A DNA stretch of 64,000 nucleotides, from NCBI RefSeq assembly GCF_039541575.1, contig NZ_BAABGM010000015.1:62001-126000 (forward strand), read 5' to 3'. Both the position numbers and the translations under genes were made by a program. The notes beneath the pieces were generated by a model, which had not been told where the DNA came from, did not search any database, and worked only from the letters and a program-made list of their open reading frames with translations. Shown here piece by piece: positions 24,882 to 34,602 of this stretch. How positions within the stretch are numbered: position 1 is the stretch's first letter; every line of letters starts with the position of its first letter. This DNA is from Fodinibacter luteus. GTDB lineage: Bacteria; Actinomycetota; Actinomycetes; Actinomycetales; Dermatophilaceae.

Positions 24882-25369
24882 GAGCCCGCGCCGGTCCGGC
24901 CGCCCGTCCCCCCGCCCGCCCCGGCGCCCGTCCCGGCCTGCGACCGCTCCTCGCCGGCGCCGCACTGGCCGCGGCCGTCGTGCTCCTCGCGTTCGCCAGG
25001 GGCCCGGTCGCCATCCTCGCCGCCGCGACGGTCGCCGTCCTGACCGGGTTCGTCCTCGCGGTGCCGCCGCTGCTGCGCCACGACGGCATCGACTGGGACT
25101 GGCTGCCGGACCGGGCCCGTGAGGTGCCGCCCGAGCCCGGCATCGCGACGCTGCGCCGCCTCCTCGACCCCAACGACCGCGACACCGACGCGCCGGAGCA
25201 GCTCCAGGCCCTCGTCCGCGCGATCGCGGCCGACCGGGCCGACGGCCGCCCCGTCGGCCCGGGACGACTCGCGACCTACCTCGACGGTCCGCCACGACGG
25301 CTCGACCTCGCCGAGGCCGAGGCCGTCGTCACCGAGCTCGAGGCCCTCCCCCCGAAGGAGCACCACTGA
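24854..25369 (+). CDS. Small membrane protein of the MoxR/DUF58 operon
   Basis: A 171-aa protein. An Arg/Ala/Pro-rich N-terminus leads to two adjacent hydrophobic helices (LRPLLAGAALAAAVVLLAFA and GPVAILAAATVAVLTGFVL). A soluble C-terminal half follows (EPGIATLRRLLDPNDRDTDA). I do not recognise the family by name; proteins of this shape are common between DUF4129 and MoxR genes. GTG at 24854 is the second copy of a duplicated start region; the first copy at 24790 reads out of frame into a stop. The stop overlaps the MoxR ATG (TGATG). Confidence 0.7.
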   Translation: MADRARPSARARAGPAARPPARPGARPGLRPLLAGAALAAAVVLLAFARGPVAILAAATVAVLTGFVLAVPPLLRHDGIDWDWLPDRAREVPPEPGIATLRRLLDPNDRDTDAPEQLQALVRAIAADRADGRPVGPGRLATYLDGPPRRLDLAEAEAVVTELEALPPKEHH

Positions 25370-26331
25370 TGGACCTTCCCACCGTCCACCGCCGCGCGAA
25401 CGCCGTGCTCGACGAGGTCGACACCGTCATCGTGGGCAAGCGCTCCGCGACCGAGGTCGTGCTCGCCGCCGTGCTCGCCGGCGGGCACGTGCTCATGGAG
25501 GACTACCCGGGCCTCGGCAAGACCCTCGCGGCGCGCACCTTCGCCCGCGCCCTCGGCCTGGACTTCGCCCGGGCCCAGTTCACCCCCGACCTGCTCCCCG
25601 CCGACCTCACCGGCTCGTTCGTCTACGACCAGGGGGCCGGCACGTTCGAGTTCCGACGCGGGCCGGTGTTCACGGGGCTGCTCCTCGCCGACGAGATCAA
25701 CCGCACCCCGCCGAAGACCCAGGCCGCGCTCCTCGAGGCGATGCAGGAGCACCAGGTCACCGTCGAGGGGCAGACCTTCGCGCTGCCGCAGCCCTTCCAC
25801 GTGCTCGCGACGGCCAACCCGGTCGAGTACGAGGGCACGTACCCGCTCCCCGAGGCCCAGCTCGACCGCTTCCTCGTGCGGGTCGCGTTCGGCTACCCGG
25901 ACGCCGACGGGGAGTGGGAGGTGCTCGGCCGGAGGATGGCCCGCCGCCGCGAGGAGACCGAGGTGCGACGCGTGGTCGACGCCGCCGAGCTGCTCGAGCT
26001 CCAGGCGGCGATGGAGGACGTCACGGTGTCCCCCGAGGTGGGCCGGTACTGCGTCGCGCTCGCCCGGGCGACGCGCGAGCACGACCACGCGCTCATGGGC
26101 GCGTCCCCGCGCGGCTCGCTCGCCCTCCTGCTCGTCGGCCGCGCCTACGCCGTGCTGCGCGGCCGCGACTACCTCACCCCCGACGACGTCAAGGCCGTCG
26201 CCCCGTCGGTGCTCGAGCACCGGGTCGTCGTGCGCCCCGAGCTGTGGATGAGCGAGGTCTCCTCGCGGGGCATCGTCGCCGACCTGCTGCGCACCGTCCC
26301 GACCCCGCGGACGGCGGTGCGCCCGTCGTGA
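25369..26331 (+). CDS. MoxR family AAA+ ATPase
   Basis: A 320-aa AAA+ ATPase of the MoxR group, chaperone-like enzymes that act with DUF58/VWA proteins. Visible motifs: Walker A GGHVLMEDYPGLGKT (about 41-55), a conserved RAQFTPDLLPADLTGS segment, Walker B GLLLADEINR, and the sensor segment VLATANPVEYEGTYPLPEAQ with LDRF. Length is typical. Translation is coupled to both neighbours: ATG overlaps the upstream TGA, and the stop overlaps the DUF58 start (GTGA). Confidence 0.93.
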   Translation: MDLPTVHRRANAVLDEVDTVIVGKRSATEVVLAAVLAGGHVLMEDYPGLGKTLAARTFARALGLDFARAQFTPDLLPADLTGSFVYDQGAGTFEFRRGPVFTGLLLADEINRTPPKTQAALLEAMQEHQVTVEGQTFALPQPFHVLATANPVEYEGTYPLPEAQLDRFLVRVAFGYPDADGEWEVLGRRMARRREETEVRRVVDAAELLELQAAMEDVTVSPEVGRYCVALARATREHDHALMGASPRGSLALLLVGRAYAVLRGRDYLTPDDVKAVAPSVLEHRVVVRPELWMSEVSSRGIVADLLRTVPTPRTAVRPS

Positions 26332-27671
26332 GGTCCGCCTGGCGGCCCACCCGGGCGCTCGGCCGGGCCGCGGCGATCGGGCTCGTCGTGCTCGTCGTCG
26401 CGGCGGTCGGGGGGCGCGGCGACCTCGCCGTCGTCGGCGCCCCGCTCGTCGCGCTCGTCGTGTGGTCCCTCGTCACCCGGCCCACGGCCGGGCCGGTCGC
26501 GACGAGCGCGGTCACCGACGCGCTGACCCACGAGGGCGACACGGTGACCTGGCGGGTCGACGTCACGGTCGTCCCGGGCCTGCGGGATGCCGTGGCGCAC
26601 CTTCCCGGCGACCGCTGGACGACGACGACCCCGGCCCACGGCCACGTCGCCGGCTCGGTGGCGCGGGGTGCCACGGTGCCGCTCGGTGTCCTCGCCCGCA
26701 CCGACCGCTGGGGGGTGCGCCGGCTGGGGCCGGCACAGGTGGGTGCCTTCGGGGACTTCGCCTCGTTCGCGTGGACGTGGCCGGAGCAGCGCCTCGAGGC
26801 CGTCGCGACGGTGCCCACGCCCGGCACGTTCACCTCGCGGGCCGGCCTGCCCCACCCCGTCGGGCTCGTCGGCCAGCACCGGGGCGCCCGGGCGGGCGGC
26901 GGCACCGAGCTGTTCGACGTCCGCCCGTTCCGGACCGGCGACCGGCTGCGCCGGATCCACTGGCCGGTGTCGCTGCGCACCGGCGCACTGCACGTCACGA
27001 CGACGTACGCCGACCAGGATGCCGAGGTCCGCGTCGTCGTCGACGCGATCCGTGACCTCGGCGAGCGCGACCCCGCCCACGGCCGGCGCTCGAGCCTGGA
27101 CGTCGCGGTCGAGGCGGCCGGCGCCGTGGCCGCCCACTACCTCGGCACCGGCGACCGGGTCGGCCTGAGCGTCCTCGGTGGCGGCGGGCTCGTCGAGGTG
27201 CCCGCCGTCGGGGGGCGCCACCAGCTGGCCCGGGTCCTCCTCGGGCTCGGGCGCGCCGAACCGAGCAGCGGCACGGTGGGCGAGGAGCGGGCGCTGCGAG
27301 CCCAGCTGGCGCGCCGCATCCCACCCGGCGCGTTCGTCGTGCTGCTGTCGGCCCTCGTGTCCGCGGAGCCCCTCGCCCACGCGGTGCGGCTCGGGCGCAG
27401 CGGTCACGAGGTCGTCGTCGTCGACACCCTGCCCCCCGAGCTGAGCAGTGTGGATGCCGGTGACGAGGCGGTGTGCGCGGTGACCGGGGTCGACGACGTC
27501 CGGGTGGCCCGGCTCGTCTGGCGGCTGCGGCTGCTCGACCGGGAACGCGAGGCCCGCCGCTGCGCCGCCGCCGGCGTCCCCGTCATCCCCTGGCGGGGGC
27601 CGGGGTCGCTCGACACCGTGCTGCGCCAGTCGACCCGCCGCTCGCGCCGCCCCCGGGTCGTGGCCCGGTGA
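26328..27671 (+). CDS. DUF58 domain protein
   Basis: A 447-aa protein with two N-terminal hydrophobic segments (about 12-50). A beta-rich middle is followed by the DUF58 signature FDVRPFRTGDRLRRIHWPVS (about 202-221) and a VWA-like C-terminal half (EVRVVVDAIRDLG, FVVLLSALVS, VVVVDTLPPE). DUF58 proteins are encoded with MoxR ATPases and are thought to be their client or adaptor. Start GTG is within GTGA at the MoxR stop; the stop is in the same arrangement with the next gene. Confidence 0.9.
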   Translation: MRSAWRPTRALGRAAAIGLVVLVVAAVGGRGDLAVVGAPLVALVVWSLVTRPTAGPVATSAVTDALTHEGDTVTWRVDVTVVPGLRDAVAHLPGDRWTTTTPAHGHVAGSVARGATVPLGVLARTDRWGVRRLGPAQVGAFGDFASFAWTWPEQRLEAVATVPTPGTFTSRAGLPHPVGLVGQHRGARAGGGTELFDVRPFRTGDRLRRIHWPVSLRTGALHVTTTYADQDAEVRVVVDAIRDLGERDPAHGRRSSLDVAVEAAGAVAAHYLGTGDRVGLSVLGGGGLVEVPAVGGRHQLARVLLGLGRAEPSSGTVGEERALRAQLARRIPPGAFVVLLSALVSAEPLAHAVRLGRSGHEVVVVDTLPPELSSVDAGDEAVCAVTGVDDVRVARLVWRLRLLDREREARRCAAAGVPVIPWRGPGSLDTVLRQSTRRSRRPRVVAR

Positions 27672-28192
27672 TCCCCCACCGAACGTGGCGCGCCGCGGTC
27701 GTCGCGGCCGTGGCCGGTGCCGACCTCGTCGTGCTCCTCGTCGCCGGGACCTCGCTGCCCGGCTTCCTGCCCTTCCTCCTCCCGGTGCTCGCCGTCGCCA
27801 CGCTGTGGGCGGTCGCCCGACCCTCGGGCTGGGGCCCGTTCGCCCTCGTCGTCGTCCAGGTGCTCGGCGTGGGCGCGACCGGCTCACCGCTGGACACCGT
27901 CGCCGGCTGGGCGCTCGCGGCAGCGGCCGGGGCCGCGGTCGTCGTCACGCACCTCGCCCTCACCCTGCTCGGGTCGTGGCCGCGCCGCGCTGACCTTCCG
28001 CACGGGACGGCGCGGCGGTGGTCACTCCAGGCGGCCGCCCTCGTGTGGGTCGCGGTCGCGGCGGCGGGTGCGGGCGCGCTCGCCGCCGCGACGCCGCAGG
28101 GCTGGGCGCCGTGGCTCGGTGCCGTCGCGCTGGCGCTCGTCGCCGGGCTGCTGTGGCAGCTGCGGGCCCGGACCCGACCCGGCACGGGCTGA
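27668..28192 (+). CDS. Membrane protein of unknown function
   Basis: A 174-aa protein with about six hydrophobic segments and few charged residues outside short loops. It is the last gene of the DUF4129-MoxR-DUF58 operon (GTGA overlap). No family is recognised. Its place suggests a membrane partner of the MoxR/DUF58 system. Confidence 0.7.
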   Translation: MIPHRTWRAAVVAAVAGADLVVLLVAGTSLPGFLPFLLPVLAVATLWAVARPSGWGPFALVVVQVLGVGATGSPLDTVAGWALAAAAGAAVVVTHLALTLLGSWPRRADLPHGTARRWSLQAAALVWVAVAAAGAGALAAATPQGWAPWLGAVALALVAGLLWQLRARTRPGTG

Positions 28193-28199
28193 CTGACGC

Positions 28200-28335
28200 C
28201 CCTCGAGCCGGCGACGGCCGATTCGCACATCGCCTTCGGGGTGCGCCAGTCGTCGTATTGGTGGATCGGGTAGAACAGGTCAGTGCCGATGCCGGCGCAC
28301 TCCGCGAGGGTCCAGTCGAGGACCCTGCCGCTGCG
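28200..28335 (-). pseudogene. WhiB-like remnant downstream of clpX
   Basis: Downstream of the clpX stop, in the same frame, the minus strand encodes DWTLAECAGIGTDLFYP, then DDWRTPKAMCES. This resembles the start of the WhiB iron-sulfur domain (aromatic-x-x-x-x-C, LFFP, AKAVC). There is no start codon between the clpX stop and this segment, and the CxxC and final Cys of a functional WhiB cluster are missing because the frame continues into unrelated sequence. I read it as a decayed WhiB gene fragment. A chance match cannot be excluded. Confidence 0.4.
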
Positions 28336-28422
28336 GTCGAGCCCGGGGGCGGCCGGCGCCGAACGCGTCGGACGGCCGGGCCGGTCGGTGGCCCTGTGCC
28401 TGCTCCCGGACGACGGCCCGGT

Positions 28423-29709
<1,287 letters not shown>

Positions 29710-29891
29710 GGACGTCCCTTCCCTCACCTGAAGACAACAGGTCCGACGCTACCCGCCGGTGCCCTCCAGTGCACCCATTGAAGCCCGCGCGGGAGGGGCG
29801 CGTCTCCCTTGTCCGCTGTCAGCGCAACGGCCCCTCGAAGCGGCGTCCGGTTCATCAGCCGGGTCGTGGGGCGAGCCCAGGACCGGCGCGA

Positions 29892-29908
29892 ATGACCGGC
29901 CTGGTCAT
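29892..29908 (+). promoter_or_regulatory. Short palindrome upstream of the secreted protein
   Basis: ATGACC-GGCCT-GGTCAT, a 6-bp inverted repeat about 85 bp before the start at 29994. It could be an operator. The evidence is weak. Confidence 0.25.
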
Positions 29909-29993
29909 TGATACCGCACCGTTACCGGTCCGCAGGACCATGCGGGGCACCGCCGGCGTGGGGTCGGCGTCCCCTCTCGGACGGAGCACGTCA

Positions 29994-30566
29994 ATGACAC
30001 GCATTCGCACCCAGCTGGCGGCGGCGACCCTCGCCGCTGTCGCCACCGTTGTCGTCGCCGCGGCACCCGCCCAAGCCCGGATCCTCGACCAGTTCACCTG
30101 GTCCTTCGAGGAGACGGGTTCGTTCGACGACTGCGGGTTCACCATCGAGTCGGACTTCAGCTCGTCCGGCACCACCGTCATTCGGACCGTCCACGGCACC
30201 GATGAGCTGTGGTTCGCCTCCATCGCCGTTCGCAGCGAAGAGGTCCTCACCAACCCGGAGACCGGCGAGTGGCTGCGCATCGTGAGCCGTGGCCTCCTCA
30301 AGGAGTCAGGACCGGCGACCGAGGTCGCCGACGGCGTCTTCACCCACACGTACTCGGAGGCCGGCAACCCGGTCACCATCCTGGACTCCGACGGCAAGGT
30401 GGTTGCCCGGGACACCGGGCTCCTGCGATGGGTGTACACCTTCGACACGCTCAGCGACGGCGAGCCGGGCGGGTTCGTCCTCGACGAGGTCCTCGTCAAG
30501 GAGGCCGGGCCGCACCCGATGTTCCACGCCGACTGGTGCGGCGTGTTCACCGACCTCATCGGCTGA
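29994..30566 (+). CDS. Secreted protein of unknown function
   Basis: A 190-aa protein with a clear signal peptide (MTRIRTQLAAATLAAVATVV, cleavage after AQA). The mature part is beta-rich and acidic (WSFEETGSFDDCGFTIESDF, WFASIAVRSEEVLTNPETGE). Two Cys residues, near the mature N-terminus and near the C-terminus (DWCGVF), could form a disulfide. ATG at 29994 has GGAG 9 nt upstream. It uses more A/T-ending codons than its neighbours and interrupts the clpP2-clpX order from the opposite strand, so recent acquisition is possible. No family recognised. Confidence 0.75.
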   Translation: MTRIRTQLAAATLAAVATVVVAAAPAQARILDQFTWSFEETGSFDDCGFTIESDFSSSGTTVIRTVHGTDELWFASIAVRSEEVLTNPETGEWLRIVSRGLLKESGPATEVADGVFTHTYSEAGNPVTILDSDGKVVARDTGLLRWVYTFDTLSDGEPGGFVLDEVLVKEAGPHPMFHADWCGVFTDLIG

Positions 30567-30580
30567 CCCCCTGACCGCCG

Positions 30581-30630
30581 GACGTGCGGATGCCGTCCGC
30601 CCTCGGTGAGCGGACGGCATCCGGCACGTC
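30581..30630. terminator. Bidirectional terminator between convergent genes
   Basis: About 20-bp inverted repeat with a one-base bulge (GACGTGCGGATGCCGTCCGC at 30581-30600, paired with GCGGACGGCATCC.. to 30630). It lies between the ends of the secreted-protein gene and clpP2. The stem carries the abundant GGATGCC heptamer in both arms. Confidence 0.75.
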
Positions 30631-30646
30631 GTGGGTCGAGGACCCG

Positions 30647-31291
30647 TCAGACGGTGTTCTTGCGCGAGGCGAGCACCTCGTCGATGAGGCCGTACTCCTT
30701 GGCGGCGTCGGCCGACAGGATCTTGTCGCGCTCGATGTCCTTGCGGACGGCCTCGACGGGGCGGCCGGTGTGCTGGGCGATGGTCTCCTCGAGCCACTCG
30801 CGCATCCGGATGATCTCGTTCGCGTGGATCTCGAGGTCGGAGGCCATGCCGCCGGTGCCCTCGATCGCCGGCTGGTGGATGAGCACACGGCTGTTCGGCA
30901 GGGCGAACCGCTTGCCCTTCGCGCCGGCGCCGAGCAGCACCGCGGCGGCGGAGGCGGCCTGGCCGATGACGAAGGTCTGCACGTCGGGGCGGATGTACTG
31001 CATCGTGTCGTAGATCGCGGTCATCGCCGTGAACGAGCCGCCGGGGCTGTTGATGTACATGAGGATGTCGCGGTCGGGGTCCTGGGACTCGAGCACGATG
31101 AGCTGGGCGATGACGTCGTCGGCGGACGCGTCGTCGACCTGCACCCCGAGGAAGATGATGCGGTCCTCGAAGAGCTTGGTGTAGGGGTCGAGGCGCTTCA
31201 TGCCGTACGAGGTGCGCTCCTCGAACTGCGGCAGGATGTAGCGGCTGGAGGGGCCGGGCACGTGGAGGCGGCCGGTCAGGTCTGCGTTCAT
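30647..31291 (-). CDS. clpP2: ClpP2, proteolytic subunit of the Clp protease
   Basis: A 214-aa serine peptidase subunit. The catalytic Ser is in GQAASAAAV, His in LIHQPA and Asp in the following helix region (RDKILSADAAKEYG context). SRYILPQFEERTSYG and VQVDDASADD resemble actinobacterial ClpP2 rather than ClpP1. It follows clpP1 by 28 bp on the same strand, as in M. tuberculosis, where ClpP1 and ClpP2 form a mixed, essential 14-mer. Confidence 0.95.
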   Translation of the reverse strand: MNADLTGRLHVPGPSSRYILPQFEERTSYGMKRLDPYTKLFEDRIIFLGVQVDDASADDVIAQLIVLESQDPDRDILMYINSPGGSFTAMTAIYDTMQYIRPDVQTFVIGQAASAAAVLLGAGAKGKRFALPNSRVLIHQPAIEGTGGMASDLEIHANEIIRMREWLEETIAQHTGRPVEAVRKDIERDKILSADAAKEYGLIDEVLASRKNTV

Positions 31292-31319
31292 GTCTCTCTC
31301 TCGCGTCGTCGTCGCCGGG

Positions 31320-31946
31320 TCAGTCCGCGGTCACCGGGTTGTCCACCTGCGGTCCGGCCATCGTCGCCTTCGTGATGACCTGGTCGACGAAGCCGTACTC
31401 CCGCGCCTCCTCGGCGGTGAACCACCGGTCGCGGTCGGAGTCGGCCTCGATCTGGTCGACGGTCTGCCCGGTGTGCTGCGCGATGAGCTCGGCCATCTGC
31501 TTCTTGATGTGCAGCAGCTGCTCGGCCTGGATCTTGATGTCGGAGGCGGTGCCACCGATGCCGCCCGAGGGCTGGTGCATCATGACCCGGGCGTGCGGGG
31601 TGGCGTAGCGCTTGCCGGGGGTGCCGGCGGACAGCAGGAACTGCCCCATCGAGGCCGCCATGCCCATCGCCACAGTGGCGACGTCGTTGGGCACCCACTG
31701 CATGACGTCGAAGATCGCCATGCCGGCGGTCACGGACCCGCCGGGCGAGTTGATGTAGAGCCAGATGTCCTTCTTCGGGTCCTCGGCGGCGAGGAGGAGC
31801 ATCTGGGCGCAGATCGCGTTCGCGTTGTCGTCGCGCACGTCGGAGCCGAGGAAGATGATCCGCTCCTTGAGGAGGCGGTTGTAGATGTGGTCGTCCAGGC
31901 CGGCCTGGGGGCCCGGGCCGGCGGCGACGATCTCGGTGCTGGTCAC
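31320..31946 (-). CDS. clpP1: ClpP1, proteolytic subunit of the Clp protease
   Basis: A 208-aa ClpP subunit. Catalytic Ser in MGMAASMGQF, His in MMHQPSGG, Asp in EADSDRDRWFTAEEA. The segment SERIIFLGS-like (KERIIFLGSDVRDDNA) and FVDQVITKA match ClpP1. It is the first gene of the clpP1-clpP2 pair. The promoter region upstream (31947-32045) shows no clear regulator site. Confidence 0.95.
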   Translation of the reverse strand: MTSTEIVAAGPGPQAGLDDHIYNRLLKERIIFLGSDVRDDNANAICAQMLLLAAEDPKKDIWLYINSPGGSVTAGMAIFDVMQWVPNDVATVAMGMAASMGQFLLSAGTPGKRYATPHARVMMHQPSGGIGGTASDIKIQAEQLLHIKKQMAELIAQHTGQTVDQIEADSDRDRWFTAEEAREYGFVDQVITKATMAGPQVDNPVTAD

Positions 31947-32044
31947 GCTGGAGTCGCTCCTCGTCAGGTCGGGTGCTGCTTGTCAGTGACCCTAACGCCC
32001 GGTTCCGACGGTCCACTCCCCACCCGGGGCCGTGTTCGCCGTGA

Positions 32045-32245
32045 GCACAACGGCGAGCGGCGGACCGGCCGGATGCCGCGCCGGGCCGTGCGCGGCCGGG
32101 CCGGATGCCGCGTCGGGCGGTGCGCGGCCGGGCCGGATGCCGTGGCGGGGCAAGCGCGGCCGGGCCGGGTGCCGCGTCGGCACGCCCGTGGGGCCGGATG
32201 CCGTGCCGGGCGGTGCGCGGCCGGGCCGGATGCCGCGTCGGCACG
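32045..32245. repeat. Degenerate tandem repeats based on GGCCGGATGCCG
   Basis: About seven irregular units of roughly 25-35 bp with core GCGCGGCCGGGCCGGATGCCG and a variant GGTGCCGCGTCGGCACGCCCGTGG. One longer segment (GTCGGCACGCCCGTGGGG) is present twice. It fills the space between clpP1 and the terminator at 32246. Confidence 0.75.
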
Positions 32246-32283
32246 CCCGTGGGGGCGGAGCCGGTCGGCTCCGCCCCCACGGG
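32246..32283 (-). terminator. Strong terminator downstream of the SHOCT gene
   Basis: Perfect 17-bp stem (CCCGTGGGGGCGGAGCC / GGCTCCGCCCCCACGGG) with a 4-nt loop, 24 bp after the stop at 32307 on the minus strand. Confidence 0.8.
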
Positions 32284-32306
32284 TGGATGGTGCGTGACGC
32301 GTCGGG

Positions 32307-32705
32307 TCAGGCGAGGGCCTTGGCCTTGAGCGCGTCGAACTCGGCCTGGCTGATGGCCCCGGAGTCGAGCAGCTGCTTGGCGCTCGCGATCTGATCGGCG
32401 GGGTTCGCCGTCTGGGCGGCGACGGACTTGATGTACTTCTCCTGCTGCACCTGGGCGTCGGCGATCGCCGCCATCTGGCGCTCGCCCATGCTCTTGCCGC
32501 GGGCGATGAGGTAGATCAGGGCGCCGAGCCACGGGAGGAAGATGAGCACGATGGCCCAGCCCGCCTTGCCCCAGCCGCTCAGCGTCTTGTCGCTGAACAG
32601 GTCGAAGATGCAGCGGAACCAGATCATGATCGCGGAGATCCAGATGAAGAACCAGAAGCTCCAGAGCAGGACCTCGCCGAAGCTGTCGATGTTGTTGATG
32701 CCCAT
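32307..32705 (-). CDS. PLDc_N/SHOCT domain small membrane protein
   Basis: A 132-aa protein with two membrane helices (LLWSFWFFIWISAIMIWF and GWAIVLIFLPWLGALIYLIA) in the PLDc_N-type arrangement. After a charged coiled segment, a C-terminal SHOCT motif follows (ASAKQLLDSGAISQAEFDAL). SHOCT domains are short helices found at ends of many membrane proteins; their role is thought to be oligomerisation. ATG at 32705 has AAAGG upstream. It stands alone between clpP1 and a 540-bp gap. Confidence 0.85.
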   Translation of the reverse strand: MGINNIDSFGEVLLWSFWFFIWISAIMIWFRCIFDLFSDKTLSGWGKAGWAIVLIFLPWLGALIYLIARGKSMGERQMAAIADAQVQQEKYIKSVAAQTANPADQIASAKQLLDSGAISQAEFDALKAKALA

Positions 32706-33246
32706 CGTGTGAGTCACCTTTCAGGTGGTGTGTTGTGGTGATGGTAGAGGGGGTGGTGCTGGCGATGCCGGAGGCACGCCGGAGAGCCGGGGCGCTCAGC
32801 CGTTCGTCAACGGGTCGATGCAGGCCGTGACCGCCAGGAGAGCGCCTCGTCCGACCGGACGCAGCCTCGACCCAGGGGTGTCGCACGCCCTCGACCGCGT
32901 CGTCGAAACCTCGGCAACCTTACTGCCCTGGGACCCGGTCCCGGACATCGGGTCGACGACGGCGCCCGAGCGGACGGCTCGCCGCGGGCCGGGTCGGTGG
33001 TGCAGCGCCCGCGTGCAGGAGTGGTCATCGCCGGGGTGACCTCGAAGAGCGAGCAGCCGTCGGGCCCTGCGGACCCCATGGCGTCGCGGGCGTGGACCGG
33101 CTGGCTCCACCCTCTCGCCTGTCGTGGCCGAGCATCCGCGTCCTGCCTTCGTTCCGGTTCAGGGCGCTGACGATCAAGGCCCTGCGCGGCAATGCTGGCG
33201 CGCGCGCCCGCGCGACACATCACCTGCGAGGGGTGAGGGCGGGGGC
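32706..33246. other. 541-bp gap without a recognisable gene
   Basis: I find no convincing start, ribosome site, conserved motif or tandem repeat in this stretch. Short open frames on both strands have low-complexity Arg/Pro/Gly composition. It could hold a decayed gene or a regulatory RNA, but nothing supports either. Confidence 0.5.
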
Positions 33247-34449
33247 TCAGTCGTCGGCAGGCTCGCGCACCGCGGGCACGACGGTGAGCGCGAGGAGCGC
33301 GAGGGCCCCGACGACGAGGAGCGAGTACAGGACACCGACGCTGTCCCCGAGCAGGCCGAGCACGGGCGGGCCCGCGATGAACGCGACGTAGCCGATCGTG
33401 GCGACGACGGACATGCGGGCCGCCGCACGCTCCGCGTCGTCGGCCGAGGCGCTCATCCCGACCGGGAAGCCGAGGGCCGCACCGATGCCCCACACGGCCG
33501 CGCCGACGAAGGCGAGCCACGGGGTGCCGAAGATGACGAGGGCCGCGCCCACGGCCGCGAGGGCGAAGCTGGCCCGCAGCACCGGAACCCGGCCGCGCCG
33601 GTCGAGCAGCCCGGTGCCGAGGAGGCGGGCGAGGGTCATGAAGGCCAGGAAGGTGGCGAACGCGAGCACCCCGGCCCAGGCGGGCAGGTGGTGGCCCTCG
33701 ACGAACGCGACGGCGAGCCAGTCGTTGGCGGTGCCCTCGGTGAAGGCCGCGGCGAAGACGACGACGCCGATGAGCAGGGTGCGCGGCTCGAGCCAGGCGG
33801 AGCGGTGCCGCTCGCGAGCCGCCCGGGCGGCCTCGTGGTGCTCCGCGCTGCGCGGCAGGAACCGCGGCAGCGCCCACCAGGCGAGGCCCACCGTGAGCAC
33901 GGTGGCACCGAGGAAGTGCACGGTGAGAGGGACGCCCCCCCACGACATCGCGGCGCCGATGAGCGCGGACACGACGGTGCCGCCGCTGAACGCGGCGTGG
34001 AAGTGCGGCATGACCGACGTGCCGAGCTGGCGCTCGACGTCCGCGCCCTCGAGGTTCATCGACACGTCCCACACCCCGACGCCGAGGCCGACGCAGAAGA
34101 GGCCGGCGGCGACACCGAGGCGGGGCCCCTCGGCGTCGACGACGAGGCCGACGGCGAGCAGCCCGGCGAGGCCGACGCCGATTCCGAGCGCCACGGCCCG
34201 CGACGCACCGATGCGGTCGGAGATCCGGCCGGCGAGCGGCAACCCGGTGACCGACCCGACGCTCGCCGCGAAGAGGGTGAGGCCGAGCTCGCCGGCACTC
34301 AGCCCGAGCGCGGCCTTGGCGTCGGCGATCCGCGACGCCCACGACGCGAAGACGAGCCCCGCGAGAGCGAAGACGACGAAGACCGCCGTGCGCGCGCTCG
34401 TGACCCGCGCGCGGTCGAGCGGCTGGGGCAGGGAGGTGGTGTCGGTCAT
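33247..34449 (-). CDS. MFS transporter
   Basis: A 400-aa major facilitator superfamily permease with about 12 hydrophobic helices. The helix 2-3 loop motif reads GRISDRIGASRAVALG, related to GxxxDRxGRR. The sequence style (FASWASRIADAKAALGLSAG, DVSMNLEGADVE) resembles the YbjJ/FucP-like sugar or drug exporters. It is divergent from a LacI-type regulator with a double palindrome between them, so the regulator probably controls it and the substrate may be a sugar-like compound. ATG at 34449 begins directly before the first helix. Confidence 0.88.
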   Translation of the reverse strand: MTDTTSLPQPLDRARVTSARTAVFVVFALAGLVFASWASRIADAKAALGLSAGELGLTLFAASVGSVTGLPLAGRISDRIGASRAVALGIGVGLAGLLAVGLVVDAEGPRLGVAAGLFCVGLGVGVWDVSMNLEGADVERQLGTSVMPHFHAAFSGGTVVSALIGAAMSWGGVPLTVHFLGATVLTVGLAWWALPRFLPRSAEHHEAARAARERHRSAWLEPRTLLIGVVVFAAAFTEGTANDWLAVAFVEGHHLPAWAGVLAFATFLAFMTLARLLGTGLLDRRGRVPVLRASFALAAVGAALVIFGTPWLAFVGAAVWGIGAALGFPVGMSASADDAERAAARMSVVATIGYVAFIAGPPVLGLLGDSVGVLYSLLVVGALALLALTVVPAVREPADD

Positions 34450-34561
34450 GGCGGACAACGATCGGTTCCTTCGGACGGACGTGGGCGGGTCGAATCCCGC
34501 CTTGGGTGCTGAGGTGGTCGCCGGGGCGACCGGTTGGGCACCCACGGCGGGAACGAGCGGG

Positions 34562-34589
34562 TCGAATCGATTCGATCGAATCGATTCGA
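34562..34589. promoter_or_regulatory. Tandem perfect palindromes, predicted LacI-family operator
   Basis: Two abutting copies of the perfect 14-bp palindrome TCGAATCGATTCGA (34562-34575 and 34576-34589), which together are again palindromic. The centre has the CG step typical of LacI-family operators. A -10-like TATTGT (34590-34595) abuts it, with the regulator ATG 7 bp later, so binding should repress the regulator gene and perhaps also the divergent MFS gene. Confidence 0.75.
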
Positions 34590-34602
34590 TATTGTGTCCC
34601 GC

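Noticed and set aside
32045..32245. CRISPR array or coding repeat upstream of clpP1
   Set aside because: Units are irregular and adjacent, there are no spacers of constant length, and the open frames through them lack a start context.
32706..33246. Small genes in the gap upstream of the SHOCT gene
   Set aside because: Frames of about 100 codons on both strands have low-complexity composition and no ribosome site.
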